A program made the position numbers and the translations under genes. The notes beneath the pieces were generated by a model. The model saw nothing but the letters and a program-made list of their open reading frames with translations, was not told the DNA's origin and searched no databases. Shown in pieces: positions 48,212 to 57,947 of a stretch of DNA of 64,000 nt; the stretch's first letter is position 1; every line of letters begins with the position of its first letter. Source of the stretch: Methylobacillus methanolivorans (GTDB lineage: Bacteria > Pseudomonadota > Gammaproteobacteria > Burkholderiales > Methylophilaceae); contig NZ_JAJAVF010000002.1 of the NCBI RefSeq assembly GCF_020531845.1, positions 283,543 through 347,542 of the forward strand, in the 5' to 3' direction.

Positions 48212-49534
48212 ATGACCGGACTATTTGAACCCATCACTCCTCAAGCACCGCTTGCGGAGCGCTTGCGTCCTAAATCTCTGGATGAGGTGGTTGGGCAAAA
48301 GCACCTGCTGGGCGAAGGCAAGCCGCTACGGCTAGCTTTTACCTCTGGCAAGTTGCCTTCTATGATCCTGTGGGGGCCGCCGGGCGTTGGGAAAACTACG
48401 CTGGCGAGGTTGATTGCGAATACTGCCGATGCCGAGTTTATTCCTTTATCCGCTGTGCTGGCTGGCATCAAGGATATTCGCGAAGCTGTGGAGCGTGCTG
48501 AGCATACATTGCAGCAGTCAGGGCGTAAAACGATCTTGTTTGTCGATGAGGTGCATCGCTTCAACAAAGGTCAGCAGGATGCCTTTCTGCCGTTTGTCGA
48601 AAGTGGCTTGATCACTTTTATTGGTGCGACCACGGAAAATCCTTCATTCGAGGTCAACAGTGCTTTGTTAAGCCGGGCGCAGGTGTTTGTGCTCAATGCT
48701 TTGTCCGAGGATGAGTTGAAACAGCTGCTCGAACGTGGCAAGCAGGAAATGCAACTTGATATTCCATTGAGTGATGAGGTCGTGGAGCAAGTGCTGGGCT
48801 ATGCTGATGGTGATGCCCGGCGTTTGTTGAATTTTGCCGAAGGCTTGTTCAATGCCGCAATTGCTGCTGGCGTGGCAGAAATCAATGCTGAGTTCCTGCA
48901 ATCGACCATGGCGAGCAAATTGCGCCGCTTTGATAAAGGTGGTGAGGCATTCTACGACCAGATTTCCGCCTTGCACAAATCTGTGCGCGGCTCCAATCCA
49001 GATGCGGCTTTGTACTGGCTGACCAGAATGCTGGATGGTGGCGCTGATCCTCGCTATTTATCCAGAAGAATTATTCGCATGGCTTGGGAAGATATCGGGC
49101 TTGCTGATCCACGGGCCATGCAAATAGCAAATGATGCAGCCTTAACCTATGAACGCTTGGGTAGCCCTGAAGGTGAGCTAGCCCTTGGGCAAGCGGTGAT
49201 CTATCTGGCTGTGGCTGCAAAGAGCAATGCTGGCTACATGGCTTACAACCAGGCCAAGGCGTTTGTCGCGAGCGATAAGTCGCGCCCAGTGCCACTGCAC
49301 TTACGCAACGCACCGACCAAGCTCATGAAACAACTGGATTATGGCAAGGAGTACCGGTATGCCCACAATGAGCCAGGGGCTTATGCGGCAGGCGAGGACT
49401 ACTTTCCCGACGATCTTGAGGCAATTCAGTTTTATGTGCCCACGCCACGCGGGCTTGAAGGTAAAATCAGCGAAAAAATGGCACATCTAAGAGCGCTGGA
49501 TGACGAAGCCCGCGCCAGTAAGCGGAAGAAATAA
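48212..49534 (+). CDS. rarA: Replication-associated recombination protein A (AAA+ ATPase)
   Basis: 440 aa. RPKSLDEVVGQKHLLGEGKP, Walker A LWGPPGVGKTTLARLIA, Walker B ILFVDEVHRFNKGQQDAFLP, sensor I GATTENPSFEVNSALLSRAQ, and the C-terminal tetramerisation part AYNQAKAFVASDKSRPVPLH. RarA (MgsA) acts at stalled forks and on single-stranded DNA ends. In the standard order it lies between lolA and serS. Confidence 0.96.
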   Translation: MTGLFEPITPQAPLAERLRPKSLDEVVGQKHLLGEGKPLRLAFTSGKLPSMILWGPPGVGKTTLARLIANTADAEFIPLSAVLAGIKDIREAVERAEHTLQQSGRKTILFVDEVHRFNKGQQDAFLPFVESGLITFIGATTENPSFEVNSALLSRAQVFVLNALSEDELKQLLERGKQEMQLDIPLSDEVVEQVLGYADGDARRLLNFAEGLFNAAIAAGVAEINAEFLQSTMASKLRRFDKGGEAFYDQISALHKSVRGSNPDAALYWLTRMLDGGADPRYLSRRIIRMAWEDIGLADPRAMQIANDAALTYERLGSPEGELALGQAVIYLAVAAKSNAGYMAYNQAKAFVASDKSRPVPLHLRNAPTKLMKQLDYGKEYRYAHNEPGAYAAGEDYFPDDLEAIQFYVPTPRGLEGKISEKMAHLRALDDEARASKRKK

Positions 49535-50881
<1,347 letters not shown>

Positions 50882-50901
50882 TATCACTGGCGCTGTAGTT
50901 T

Positions 50902-50930
50902 GCCGCACACAGCATGTGTGCGGCAGTTTT
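50902..50930 (+). terminator. Rho-independent terminator of serS
   Basis: 10-bp stem GCCGCACACA / TGTGTGCGGC with a GCA loop followed by AGTTTT. The end runs into the stop region of the leftward antiporter gene. Confidence 0.85.
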
Positions 50931-52689
50931 AATGTTCTTCTTTTTCCTGGTTCAATGTCTCGATCAAGGCAATCTGCATGCGATAGTGCAGCACCACGAA
51001 CCAGCGCCACAGCAGGGTGATCAACCCAGCAACTACCAGTAAGACAATGACCCAGACATCCAGTGGCGGCATGATGCTGTTCCCCAATGCCAGGATCAAC
51101 AATATCATGCCAGCTCCAGCCAAGGCATTGACTGTCTTGGCAATAAAGCGCTGCACGCGGCCACAGTCGTTGCCTGTCATGCCTTGTGTGGTGTGATCCG
51201 CCAGCAGCAAGCCCAGCGATTGCAACTTCCTGAATGCGGCAATGAGGAAAGGGGTTGCCAGCAGTAAAGTGCTACCCCAGATAACAGCTTGTTGCCACAT
51301 GATGTCACGCATGGGTGATGGCATGCCTACCAAGTACACATTGACCAGCCATGCCGCTGCCAGAAACAAGGCGCTCACCATGCACAGGTTGACGAAGACT
51401 TGCAGTAGTAACTTGCGGTAAATTCCGGCGAGGATGGCTTTATCGCTATCGGGTGCATGGTCATTCGAGGCTAGCCAGTCGCTATACAGCCGGAAGAATT
51501 GCGATATCTTGCTCGGCATGTTGCGCGCCAAGATACCGGAAAGTGGATCAGCCGCCTTGATGAGATAGGGCGTGGTTAGCGTGGTGATCACAGAAGCCGC
51601 TACGGCGATGGGGTAGAGAAATGAACTAGTGACGCCAAGCGTCAGCCCTAGAGACGCGATGATGAAGGAAAACTCGCCGATCTGCGATAAGCCCATGCCT
51701 ACGCGCAACGAGGTGCGGCCATCATTACCAGCCGCCATGGCACCCAGCGTGCAGGCGAATATCTTGCCGAAAATGATGACCAAGATGACTACCATTACTG
51801 GTTTTGCATGTTGCATGATGATGGCAGGGTCAAGCATCAGGCCAATAGCGACAAAGAAGATCGCGCTGAACATATCGCGAATCGGCATGATCAGCCGCTC
51901 GATCGCACGAATTCGACGTGATTCCGCCATGATGGCACCTATCATGAAGGCACCGAGGGCTACGCTGTAATCGAGTTTGATCACCAGCAGGCAAAAGCCA
52001 AAACATAAGCCGAGGATGGTGATCAGCAGCATTTCATCACGCTTGAAACTGGCAACGTATTCCAGCAATTTTGGCACCAATATGATGCCCAGTACCAAGG
52101 CGACCACCATGAACAATGTGAGGTTTGAGATGGTGATGGCTGCATCCAGCGTAGAGACATGGCCAGTGGCGGCGATGCCAGAGAGCAAGGCAATGATGCC
52201 GATGCCTAATATATCCTCGACGATCAGCACGCCGAAGATCATTTGGGCAAAGCGCTCATGCTTCATGTTGAGCTCATCGAGCGCCTTGACGATGATGGTG
52301 GTGGAGGAAATGGCAAGCATGGCTCCTAGGAAGATGGCATCCATGGGCTTCCAGCCAAAATAAGTGCCGATTTCGTAGCCCAGCCAGACCATCACCACAA
52401 TTTCCACCAGCGCGGCTACGACGGCGGTTGCACCAACTGCCCGTAATTTTCGTAGGCTGAACTCCAGGCCAAGGGAAAACATCAGGAACACAATCCCAAG
52501 CTCTGCCAGGATTTCAATCGTATGGTTGTCTTGCACCATGGAAAATGGTGGCGTATGAGGCCCAAGGATCAGGCCTGCAAGGATATAGCCCAGCACCACC
52601 GGTTGTTTCATGCGGTGGAAAATGATGGTGACTATGCCTGCCACCAGCATGATGACAGCCAGGTCCTGTATGAAGGCGGCAGCGTGCAT
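50929..52689 (-). CDS. CPA2 family cation:proton antiporter
   Basis: 586 aa. About 12 N-terminal helices of the Na+/H+ exchanger fold: QPVVLGYILAGLILGPHTPP, ELGIVFLMFSLGLEFSLRKL, VLIVEDILGIGIIAL, MGLSQIGEFSFIIASLG. It has extra hydrophobic helices in the last 150 residues but no TrkA-N nucleotide-binding domain, unlike KefB/C. So it is nearer the YbaL/KefB-like antiporters with a changed C-terminus. It likely exchanges potassium or sodium for protons in the inner membrane. Confidence 0.88.
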   Translation of the reverse strand: MHAAAFIQDLAVIMLVAGIVTIIFHRMKQPVVLGYILAGLILGPHTPPFSMVQDNHTIEILAELGIVFLMFSLGLEFSLRKLRAVGATAVVAALVEIVVMVWLGYEIGTYFGWKPMDAIFLGAMLAISSTTIIVKALDELNMKHERFAQMIFGVLIVEDILGIGIIALLSGIAATGHVSTLDAAITISNLTLFMVVALVLGIILVPKLLEYVASFKRDEMLLITILGLCFGFCLLVIKLDYSVALGAFMIGAIMAESRRIRAIERLIMPIRDMFSAIFFVAIGLMLDPAIIMQHAKPVMVVILVIIFGKIFACTLGAMAAGNDGRTSLRVGMGLSQIGEFSFIIASLGLTLGVTSSFLYPIAVAASVITTLTTPYLIKAADPLSGILARNMPSKISQFFRLYSDWLASNDHAPDSDKAILAGIYRKLLLQVFVNLCMVSALFLAAAWLVNVYLVGMPSPMRDIMWQQAVIWGSTLLLATPFLIAAFRKLQSLGLLLADHTTQGMTGNDCGRVQRFIAKTVNALAGAGMILLILALGNSIMPPLDVWVIVLLVVAGLITLLWRWFVVLHYRMQIALIETLNQEKEEH

Positions 52690-52785
52690 AAATGTATGTT
52701 TTCTTTATTTTTGAGGCTGGTTCAGGCCTCTATTTTATAACGATCCTGGCTGCGGAAATGGCAGGATAGCGATTGATAAGGCTGC

Positions 52786-54204
52786 TTATTCCTGGCTAGG
52801 GGCGTTCGCGATACCATTCAGCCCGGCGACTTCAAAGCTGGGAAAGATCGGTGTGTGCCTTGGTTCGCGTCGTGCAAGTATTTTGTGATACGTACGCACA
52901 GACTCGACAAAGACAACAGGTGCTCCACCACGTGCAAACCCATATTTCAGGTTGGAGAAATGCTCCTCCTTGCTGAGCATGGGCAAGGCTTTCTTCACAT
53001 CGACCCACCGATCAGGGTTCAACTTCAGCCGCTTGGCCAGTATTCGTGCATCCTGCAAATGCGCATAACCAATGTTGTAAGCAGCAAGTGCCATCCAGGT
53101 ACGGTCCGGCTCGTGTACTGTATCCGGGATCAAGTCCTTGAGCATAAGCACATATCGTGCCCCGGCGACGATACTTTGACGCGCATCCAGGCGGTCAGTC
53201 ACACCTAGTCGATCAGCTGTATCTTCTGTCAGCATCATCATGCCGCGTACATTGGTAGGAGAGGTATTGAACCTATCCCAATGTGACTCCTGATAGGCAA
53301 TGGCTGCCACCAGGCGCCAATCCAGCCCAGTTAGTTCTTGAGCTTCATAGAAGTAGCGTTTGTACTGAGGCAAAAGTGTCTCAGAACGCTGCATGAAGGC
53401 CGTGACATCTACTGGTTTCAGACGGTCAGCATGACCATAGTAGCGATCAATGAGGTTGCGTAAGGTGCCATCTTGGCTAATGCGGGCAAAAAAAGTATTG
53501 GCCTTGTCGTAAAGCCATTTATCGCCAGTTTTGGGAAAAGCCCATGCGACCTGTTCTGGTTTACCCAATCTTAGGCTTGCACCAAGATTGGGATAATAGT
53601 TTTGTACCAGTGATATCAAGTGTCCATCGGCGACCGTGTAATCCAGCTCTCCTTCTGCCACTTGTGCCATCAACTCATCGGAGTTGGCATGAGAGGTTTC
53701 GGTCCAATGAAGCTGGGGGTCTTTTTCCCTTAAACGTTGCAGGCGTTCCGAATAACTGGTGCCAGAAGAAACAGTTATTTGCTTGCCGAACAGATCCTTA
53801 ACTTTAGTGGGGGCCTTGGATAGCTCGGTATTGAAGACGATTTGTTGCTGTACCTGATGATAAGGCTTGGTGAAGCTGACCAAGTGTTCGCGAGTGCTCG
53901 TGATAGTGAGGTCGGCAGCAGCAAAATGCGCTTTGTGTTTAAGCAGGGCGGGGATGACTTGGGAGATATTATGAACGACCAGAAACTTTACACTGTATTC
54001 TGGACCAAGCTCCCGCACGAAATTGCGGACCAAGTCGTGCTCAAGCCCGGCATATTGATTATTGCCACTATAGTAGTAAGTGCTAGGGCCATTGTGGGTG
54101 ACCACAATGATTTCCTTGGTTTGGCGCGGGTCTGCAAGCGGCTTGGGTGCTTCCTTACAACCCATCAGCAACAGCGCTAATAAAAAGATAACGAGTGAAC
54201 GCAT
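52786..54204 (-). CDS. mltF: Membrane-bound lytic murein transglycosylase F
   Basis: 472 aa. A lipoprotein signal ends in the lipobox LLMGC. The first part (about 30-265) is a solute-binding-like domain (EIIVVTHNGPSTYYYSGNNQ, FAAADLTITSTREHLVSFTK). The second is a lysozyme-like SLT domain: LVAAIAYQESHWD holds the catalytic glutamate, GMMMLTEDTADRLGV, and LAAYNIGYAHLQDA. MltF cleaves peptidoglycan glycan strands to 1,6-anhydro ends. The layout equals that of E. coli MltF. Confidence 0.95.
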   Translation of the reverse strand: MRSLVIFLLALLLMGCKEAPKPLADPRQTKEIIVVTHNGPSTYYYSGNNQYAGLEHDLVRNFVRELGPEYSVKFLVVHNISQVIPALLKHKAHFAAADLTITSTREHLVSFTKPYHQVQQQIVFNTELSKAPTKVKDLFGKQITVSSGTSYSERLQRLREKDPQLHWTETSHANSDELMAQVAEGELDYTVADGHLISLVQNYYPNLGASLRLGKPEQVAWAFPKTGDKWLYDKANTFFARISQDGTLRNLIDRYYGHADRLKPVDVTAFMQRSETLLPQYKRYFYEAQELTGLDWRLVAAIAYQESHWDRFNTSPTNVRGMMMLTEDTADRLGVTDRLDARQSIVAGARYVLMLKDLIPDTVHEPDRTWMALAAYNIGYAHLQDARILAKRLKLNPDRWVDVKKALPMLSKEEHFSNLKYGFARGGAPVVFVESVRTYHKILARREPRHTPIFPSFEVAGLNGIANAPSQE

Positions 54205-54333
54205 TCGATCAAGTTTCCTAAAGATTGCTCTCTTTGTCCAGTATGAGCAATGTTTAGTTCTTGATGCGTGATTAAAAACAATGGGATAGCAATCACAAAA
54301 GTGCTGTAAACCTGTGTTTGATGAACGGCACCC

Positions 54334-54362
54334 ATAAAAAAGGCTGCGGAAACCGCAGCCTT
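54334..54362 (-). terminator. Rho-independent terminator of the PEP-CTERM gene
   Basis: On the minus strand AAGGCTGCGG and CCGCAGCCTT form a 10-bp stem with a TTT loop, followed by TTTTAT. It lies just after the PEP-CTERM stop. Confidence 0.88.
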
Positions 54363-54380
54363 GAATCGAACTGGATGCTA

Positions 54381-54950
54381 TTAAGCGAACTTGCTTGCGT
54401 TCTTGCGAGCGCGAGCAGCAAAACCAACCAAGCCAAGACCTAGAGCCAGCATGCCGTAGGTGGATGGTTCTGGAACAGCTGCGGTGAAGGTGATATTGCC
54501 ACCATAAGAAGATTTGTAGCTGGGCGTTGACTGATCACCGGCAATTCCAGATACAGTCAATTGATAAGTACCAGCAGTCAAACCATCCAAGGAAAATGTA
54601 TACGTTTCACTTGTTCCGCTAGCACCTGGTACACCAGTTGTTTGAAACGTATGATTAGCACTAACACCTGCCAAGACTACGCTGGTCAGATCAACCCCGT
54701 AAAAAACCGCAGAGGCACCAAAGCTGAAGTAAGTAGAACTAGCTGTGCCGGAAACATCAGTGGGGGCCGTCAAGGTGAATTCAAATACATCAGTAAATGT
54801 ACCTGGAGTCCCGAAGTCATTACCGAAGTAAATTTTACCATCGGTTGCTGTAATGATAATTGGATCAGCGGCAAATGCACTTGTTGCCGCAAGGGAAGTC
54901 AAACCAAACGCCAGTGCAACGGCACCTTTTTTGAAAGTTGTAGCTAACAT
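54381..54950 (-). CDS. FxDxF family PEP-CTERM protein
   Basis: 189 aa with a signal peptide (ALAFGLTSLAATSAFA). FTDVFEFTLTAP gives the FxDxF motif for which this family is named. The C-terminus is a PEP-CTERM sorting signal: VPEPSTYGMLALGLGLVGFA followed by arginines. Exosortase (EpsH/XrtA type) would cut near VPEP and hand the protein to the cell surface or exopolysaccharide. Exosortase itself is not in this window, but such signals imply one in the genome. AGGGG before the ATG supports the start. Confidence 0.93.
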   Translation of the reverse strand: MLATTFKKGAVALAFGLTSLAATSAFAADPIIITATDGKIYFGNDFGTPGTFTDVFEFTLTAPTDVSGTASSTYFSFGASAVFYGVDLTSVVLAGVSANHTFQTTGVPGASGTSETYTFSLDGLTAGTYQLTVSGIAGDQSTPSYKSSYGGNITFTAAVPEPSTYGMLALGLGLVGFAARARKNASKFA

Positions 54951-55044
54951 AGTAAACCCCTATAAAAGTTGAGTGTAGAAACAATATCAAGCGTTTATTG
55001 AAGTTATAGTTGGCTTGTGAGACACATACTCCTTGATCTATGAA

Positions 55045-55062
55045 TTGCACTCAATAGTGCAA
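55045..55062. promoter_or_regulatory. Palindrome upstream of the PEP-CTERM gene
   Basis: TTGCAC-TCAATA-GTGCAA is a perfect 6-bp dyad about 95 bases upstream of the PEP-CTERM start. GGACTA, TAGTC and GGACTA follow within 30 bases. It may bind a regulator. I found no clear sigma-54 promoter between it and the gene. Confidence 0.35.
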
Positions 55063-55146
55063 ATGGACTAAATAGTCTGATTGGACTAAAGGCTCATAAT
55101 GTATTGTCACAAAAAGGGATATTGCGGGGAAAAGCGGGTATGCGGC

Positions 55147-55237
55147 TGGCGGAGAGGGAGGGATTCGAACCCTCGATACGCTTTCACGTATGCCTGATTT
55201 CGAGTCAGGTACATTCAACCAGCTCTGCCACCTCTCC
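55147..55237 (-). tRNA. tRNA-Ser (anticodon CGA)
   Basis: Minus strand. The acceptor stem is GGAGAGG / CCTCTCC, then discriminator G and an encoded CCA. The anticodon loop CTCGAAA between CCTGA and TCAGG gives anticodon CGA, for serine codon TCG. A long variable arm (CATACGTGAAAGCGTAT) is the mark of tRNA-Ser. The T arm is GAGGG-TTCGAAT-CCCTC. Confidence 0.97.
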
Positions 55238-55334
55238 GGGAGCGCGGATTATAGCTTACGGACATGTCTAAGTAAAACTGCCAGCAATCCGTATTGATTG
55301 ATCCAGCTCGGTTGGTGACCGGCATTGAATCCGG

Positions 55335-56207
55335 CTAGCTAGTCGATCTAGGCCGTTGGGACAATGTCAGTATTCCGCTTACGCAAATGATGGTGATGCC
55401 CAGGAAGCCATAGCGGTCGGGCATGTGGCCGAACATGATGTAGCCGATCAGCCCAGCGAATATCAATTGACCATAGGTGAACGGGGCCAATGTGGCTGGA
55501 TTGGCATGGTGGTAGGCTTCTGTCATCAGGAGGTGACTCAGCAATGCTGATATCCCTAATCCCAGCAGTAACAAAGCATGGAATGCGCTGGGTGTTTGCC
55601 AAAAAAATGGGGCAACAAAGGTTAGCACTGTACTGCCGACTAGTCCGCTAAGCAGGTTGGTGGTGGCGGAGCTATCTGTCGCATTGAGCTTACGGGTGAT
55701 CAGTTGATAAAGGCTGAAACTGAAAGCCGCACCCACTGCGAGCAGGCTAACAGGCGTAAATAGTACACCTCCAGGCCGTAAGATCACTAAAACACCAACA
55801 AAACCCAGGGAAACAGCAAACCATTGTAATGGCCTGACTCTCTCGCCTAGTAACGGTCCTGACAGTACGGTGACGATTAACGGCGTCAGATAGATAATGG
55901 CTGTGCCTTCTGCCAGCGGTATATAGCGCAGCGCAGAAATGAACAGCATGTTAGTGCCAACCATGCACAGCCCACGTAATAGCTGTAGGCCAGGGCGACT
56001 TGTCTTAAAGATAGAGAGGCCATGGCGGGGTAATAGCACACTGAGCATGAGGCCGCTATGAATGACATAACGTACCCAGATCACCATGACGACAGCATAG
56101 AATCCGGCCAGGTATTTTGAAAGAGCATCGCTGCCTGCAAAGAGGAAAATCGCACCACAAATATAAAGGACGCCTTGAAGAAGTTGTGCTTTTGTGTCCT
56201 GGGTCAT
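55335..56207 (-). CDS. EamA/RhaT family drug/metabolite transporter
   Basis: 290 aa with about ten transmembrane helices formed by two EamA repeats (LYICGAIFLFAGSDALSKYL and LLAVGAAFSFSLYQLITRKL). LAEGTAIIYLTPLIVTVLSG and FGHMPDRYGFLGITIICVSG are characteristic. The substrate is not predictable. It is a single gene between the tRNA and the Hsp70-like gene. Confidence 0.9.
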   Translation of the reverse strand: MTQDTKAQLLQGVLYICGAIFLFAGSDALSKYLAGFYAVVMVIWVRYVIHSGLMLSVLLPRHGLSIFKTSRPGLQLLRGLCMVGTNMLFISALRYIPLAEGTAIIYLTPLIVTVLSGPLLGERVRPLQWFAVSLGFVGVLVILRPGGVLFTPVSLLAVGAAFSFSLYQLITRKLNATDSSATTNLLSGLVGSTVLTFVAPFFWQTPSAFHALLLLGLGISALLSHLLMTEAYHHANPATLAPFTYGQLIFAGLIGYIMFGHMPDRYGFLGITIICVSGILTLSQRPRSTS

Positions 56208-56423
56208 GTGGTGAAGCGTCGAGTGTGCTGCGAAATTAAGATTGGCGAGGAGTGTATCACGCGGCTTATTTGCATTGATGTTCTTGCTGAATGAAATACA
56301 AGTGGCAAGAAGAGGTTACTTTGCCGATTTTTGCCTGACTGATTGGCTGCTGTATGCGCGAGCGCTACGCGTATAATCTCGTTTTTTGTTCAACGGCTTC
56401 GGCCCATTCAGCAGGTAGTAAAG

Positions 56424-57680
56424 ATGCATTGTGGAATAGATTATGGCACCTCGAACTCATCCCTTGGCGTAGTCAAGGCTGGCAAGGTAGTGCAAGCCAT
56501 GCTTGAACCGGGGGGAGTGTATCTCCCATCTGCTATTTATCGTGCATTTCCCGAGCATGAACTCAACGATGATATTGAGTCGCGTACTATTCGCCAGCAG
56601 TTGGGAAATGCGCAGGGGTTGGTATATGGCACCGAGGCGATTAATGATTATATTCGTCATCCTGGTGATGGCTTGTTTATGAAGTCGCCTAAGGTGTTTT
56701 TGGGGAGCGATCTCAACAAAGACCAGATGGACTTCTTTGAGGTCATCATTGCCAAGATGATGACGCATATTCTGGAACAGGCTAGGCAGTTTTACGGGCA
56801 TGATTTACGCCAGGCTGTGATTGGGCGACCCATTCGATATCACGGTATTCGTGGTGAGCAGGGTGATCAGCAAGCCTTGGCGATTATGCAACATGCCGCT
56901 GCCGAGGCTGGTTTGGACGAAATAGTGTTTATGTATGAGCCCTTGGCGGCTGCATTAGATTATGAGCAAGGGCTTGATCAGGACGAAGTGCTGTTGGTGG
57001 TGGATGTTGGTGGCGGCACGACCGATTGTTCCGTGGTCAAGGTGGGGCCGTCTTATCGTGATAAGCGCGAGCGCAGCGATGATCTGCTGGCTTATTCAGG
57101 TAACCGGATTGGCGGGGTCGACCTGGATATCAATCTGGGTTGGCACAGTATCATGCCTTTGTTCGGGCGAGGGACTGATGAGTTACATAACAAGGCATTT
57201 GATGCGATTGCCGTGAATAGCATCCCTAGCCAGCAGGCATTTTATTCCCGGTTTGAAATGCCGATACACGCCAAGGCAGATGTCGTTAGAGAGCGGCTTT
57301 ACAAGGTATGGCTGGATAAGCTCAGTAGCCATTTGGTGCGCAGTGCAGAATTGACCAAGATTGCTTTGTCCTCTGCCGAGTTGGATGCACTTGACTTGGC
57401 GTATGTCGAGGATGGCTTGCAGGTGCAGGTGACGCGCGAGGATTTTCGTGAGGCAATTGTGCGATCTGCCGAGAAAATTCGTCAGGTGATTGATGACGCG
57501 CGCCAGGCGAGTGATACCCGTATCGACAAAATTTATCTCACCGGGGGGTCTGCAGTATCGCCGGTCATTCAGCAACTGATCCGAGAGGTGGTTGGTGATC
57601 AGGTGCCATTTGTTTCCGGCAATATGCATGGCAGTGTTGCTTGTGGCTTGAGTGTATTTGCCAGCCGTCATTTTGCTTAG
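56424..57680 (+). CDS. Hsp70-like protein (YegD type)
   Basis: 418 aa from the ATG at 56424 (CAGGTAG upstream). It has the ATPase half of Hsp70: phosphate 1 CGIDYGTSNSSLGVV, YEPLAAALDYEQGL, phosphate 2 VVDVGGGTTDCSVVKV, GNRIGGVDLD, and the adenosine motif IYLTGGSAVSPVIQQLI. It lacks the peptide-binding and lid domains, like E. coli YegD (about 450 aa). The client is unknown. It is followed 261 bases later by the hybrid kinase on the same strand. Confidence 0.88.
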   Translation: MHCGIDYGTSNSSLGVVKAGKVVQAMLEPGGVYLPSAIYRAFPEHELNDDIESRTIRQQLGNAQGLVYGTEAINDYIRHPGDGLFMKSPKVFLGSDLNKDQMDFFEVIIAKMMTHILEQARQFYGHDLRQAVIGRPIRYHGIRGEQGDQQALAIMQHAAAEAGLDEIVFMYEPLAAALDYEQGLDQDEVLLVVDVGGGTTDCSVVKVGPSYRDKRERSDDLLAYSGNRIGGVDLDINLGWHSIMPLFGRGTDELHNKAFDAIAVNSIPSQQAFYSRFEMPIHAKADVVRERLYKVWLDKLSSHLVRSAELTKIALSSAELDALDLAYVEDGLQVQVTREDFREAIVRSAEKIRQVIDDARQASDTRIDKIYLTGGSAVSPVIQQLIREVVGDQVPFVSGNMHGSVACGLSVFASRHFA

Positions 57681-57947
57681 TTCTTGATGACACCCTGTTG
57701 AATCATATAGAGTATTGATATGTGATACAGCCTATATATTGCTGCAAGTTGCAGTTACTCGTTTGTTACAATGGGGCGGCAGCTTGAATATCGTATAGAT
57801 TGTTTGATCTGAGCGTTGGGCACGGATATTTGGGGAGATCCGATTGCCTAGTATTTTAAGTACCAGTAGAAGCATTGTCGAAGAAGCTATGGGGGCAACT
57901 TGCCCGCATCCCATGCTTCATAACAATTACACTGAACGAAAGTGCTT
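57681..57947. other. Gap upstream of the hybrid kinase
   Basis: 267 bases, presumably with the promoter of the hybrid kinase and HD-GYP genes. I found no riboswitch pattern such as GEMM (c-di-GMP) and no terminator after the Hsp70-like gene, so read-through is possible. Confidence 0.35.

Noticed and set aside
54951..55146. Sigma-54 promoter for the PEP-CTERM gene
   Set aside because: No GG-N10-GC arrangement in the right place on the minus strand.
57681..57941. c-di-GMP riboswitch upstream of the hybrid kinase
   Set aside because: The conserved GEMM core sequences are not present.
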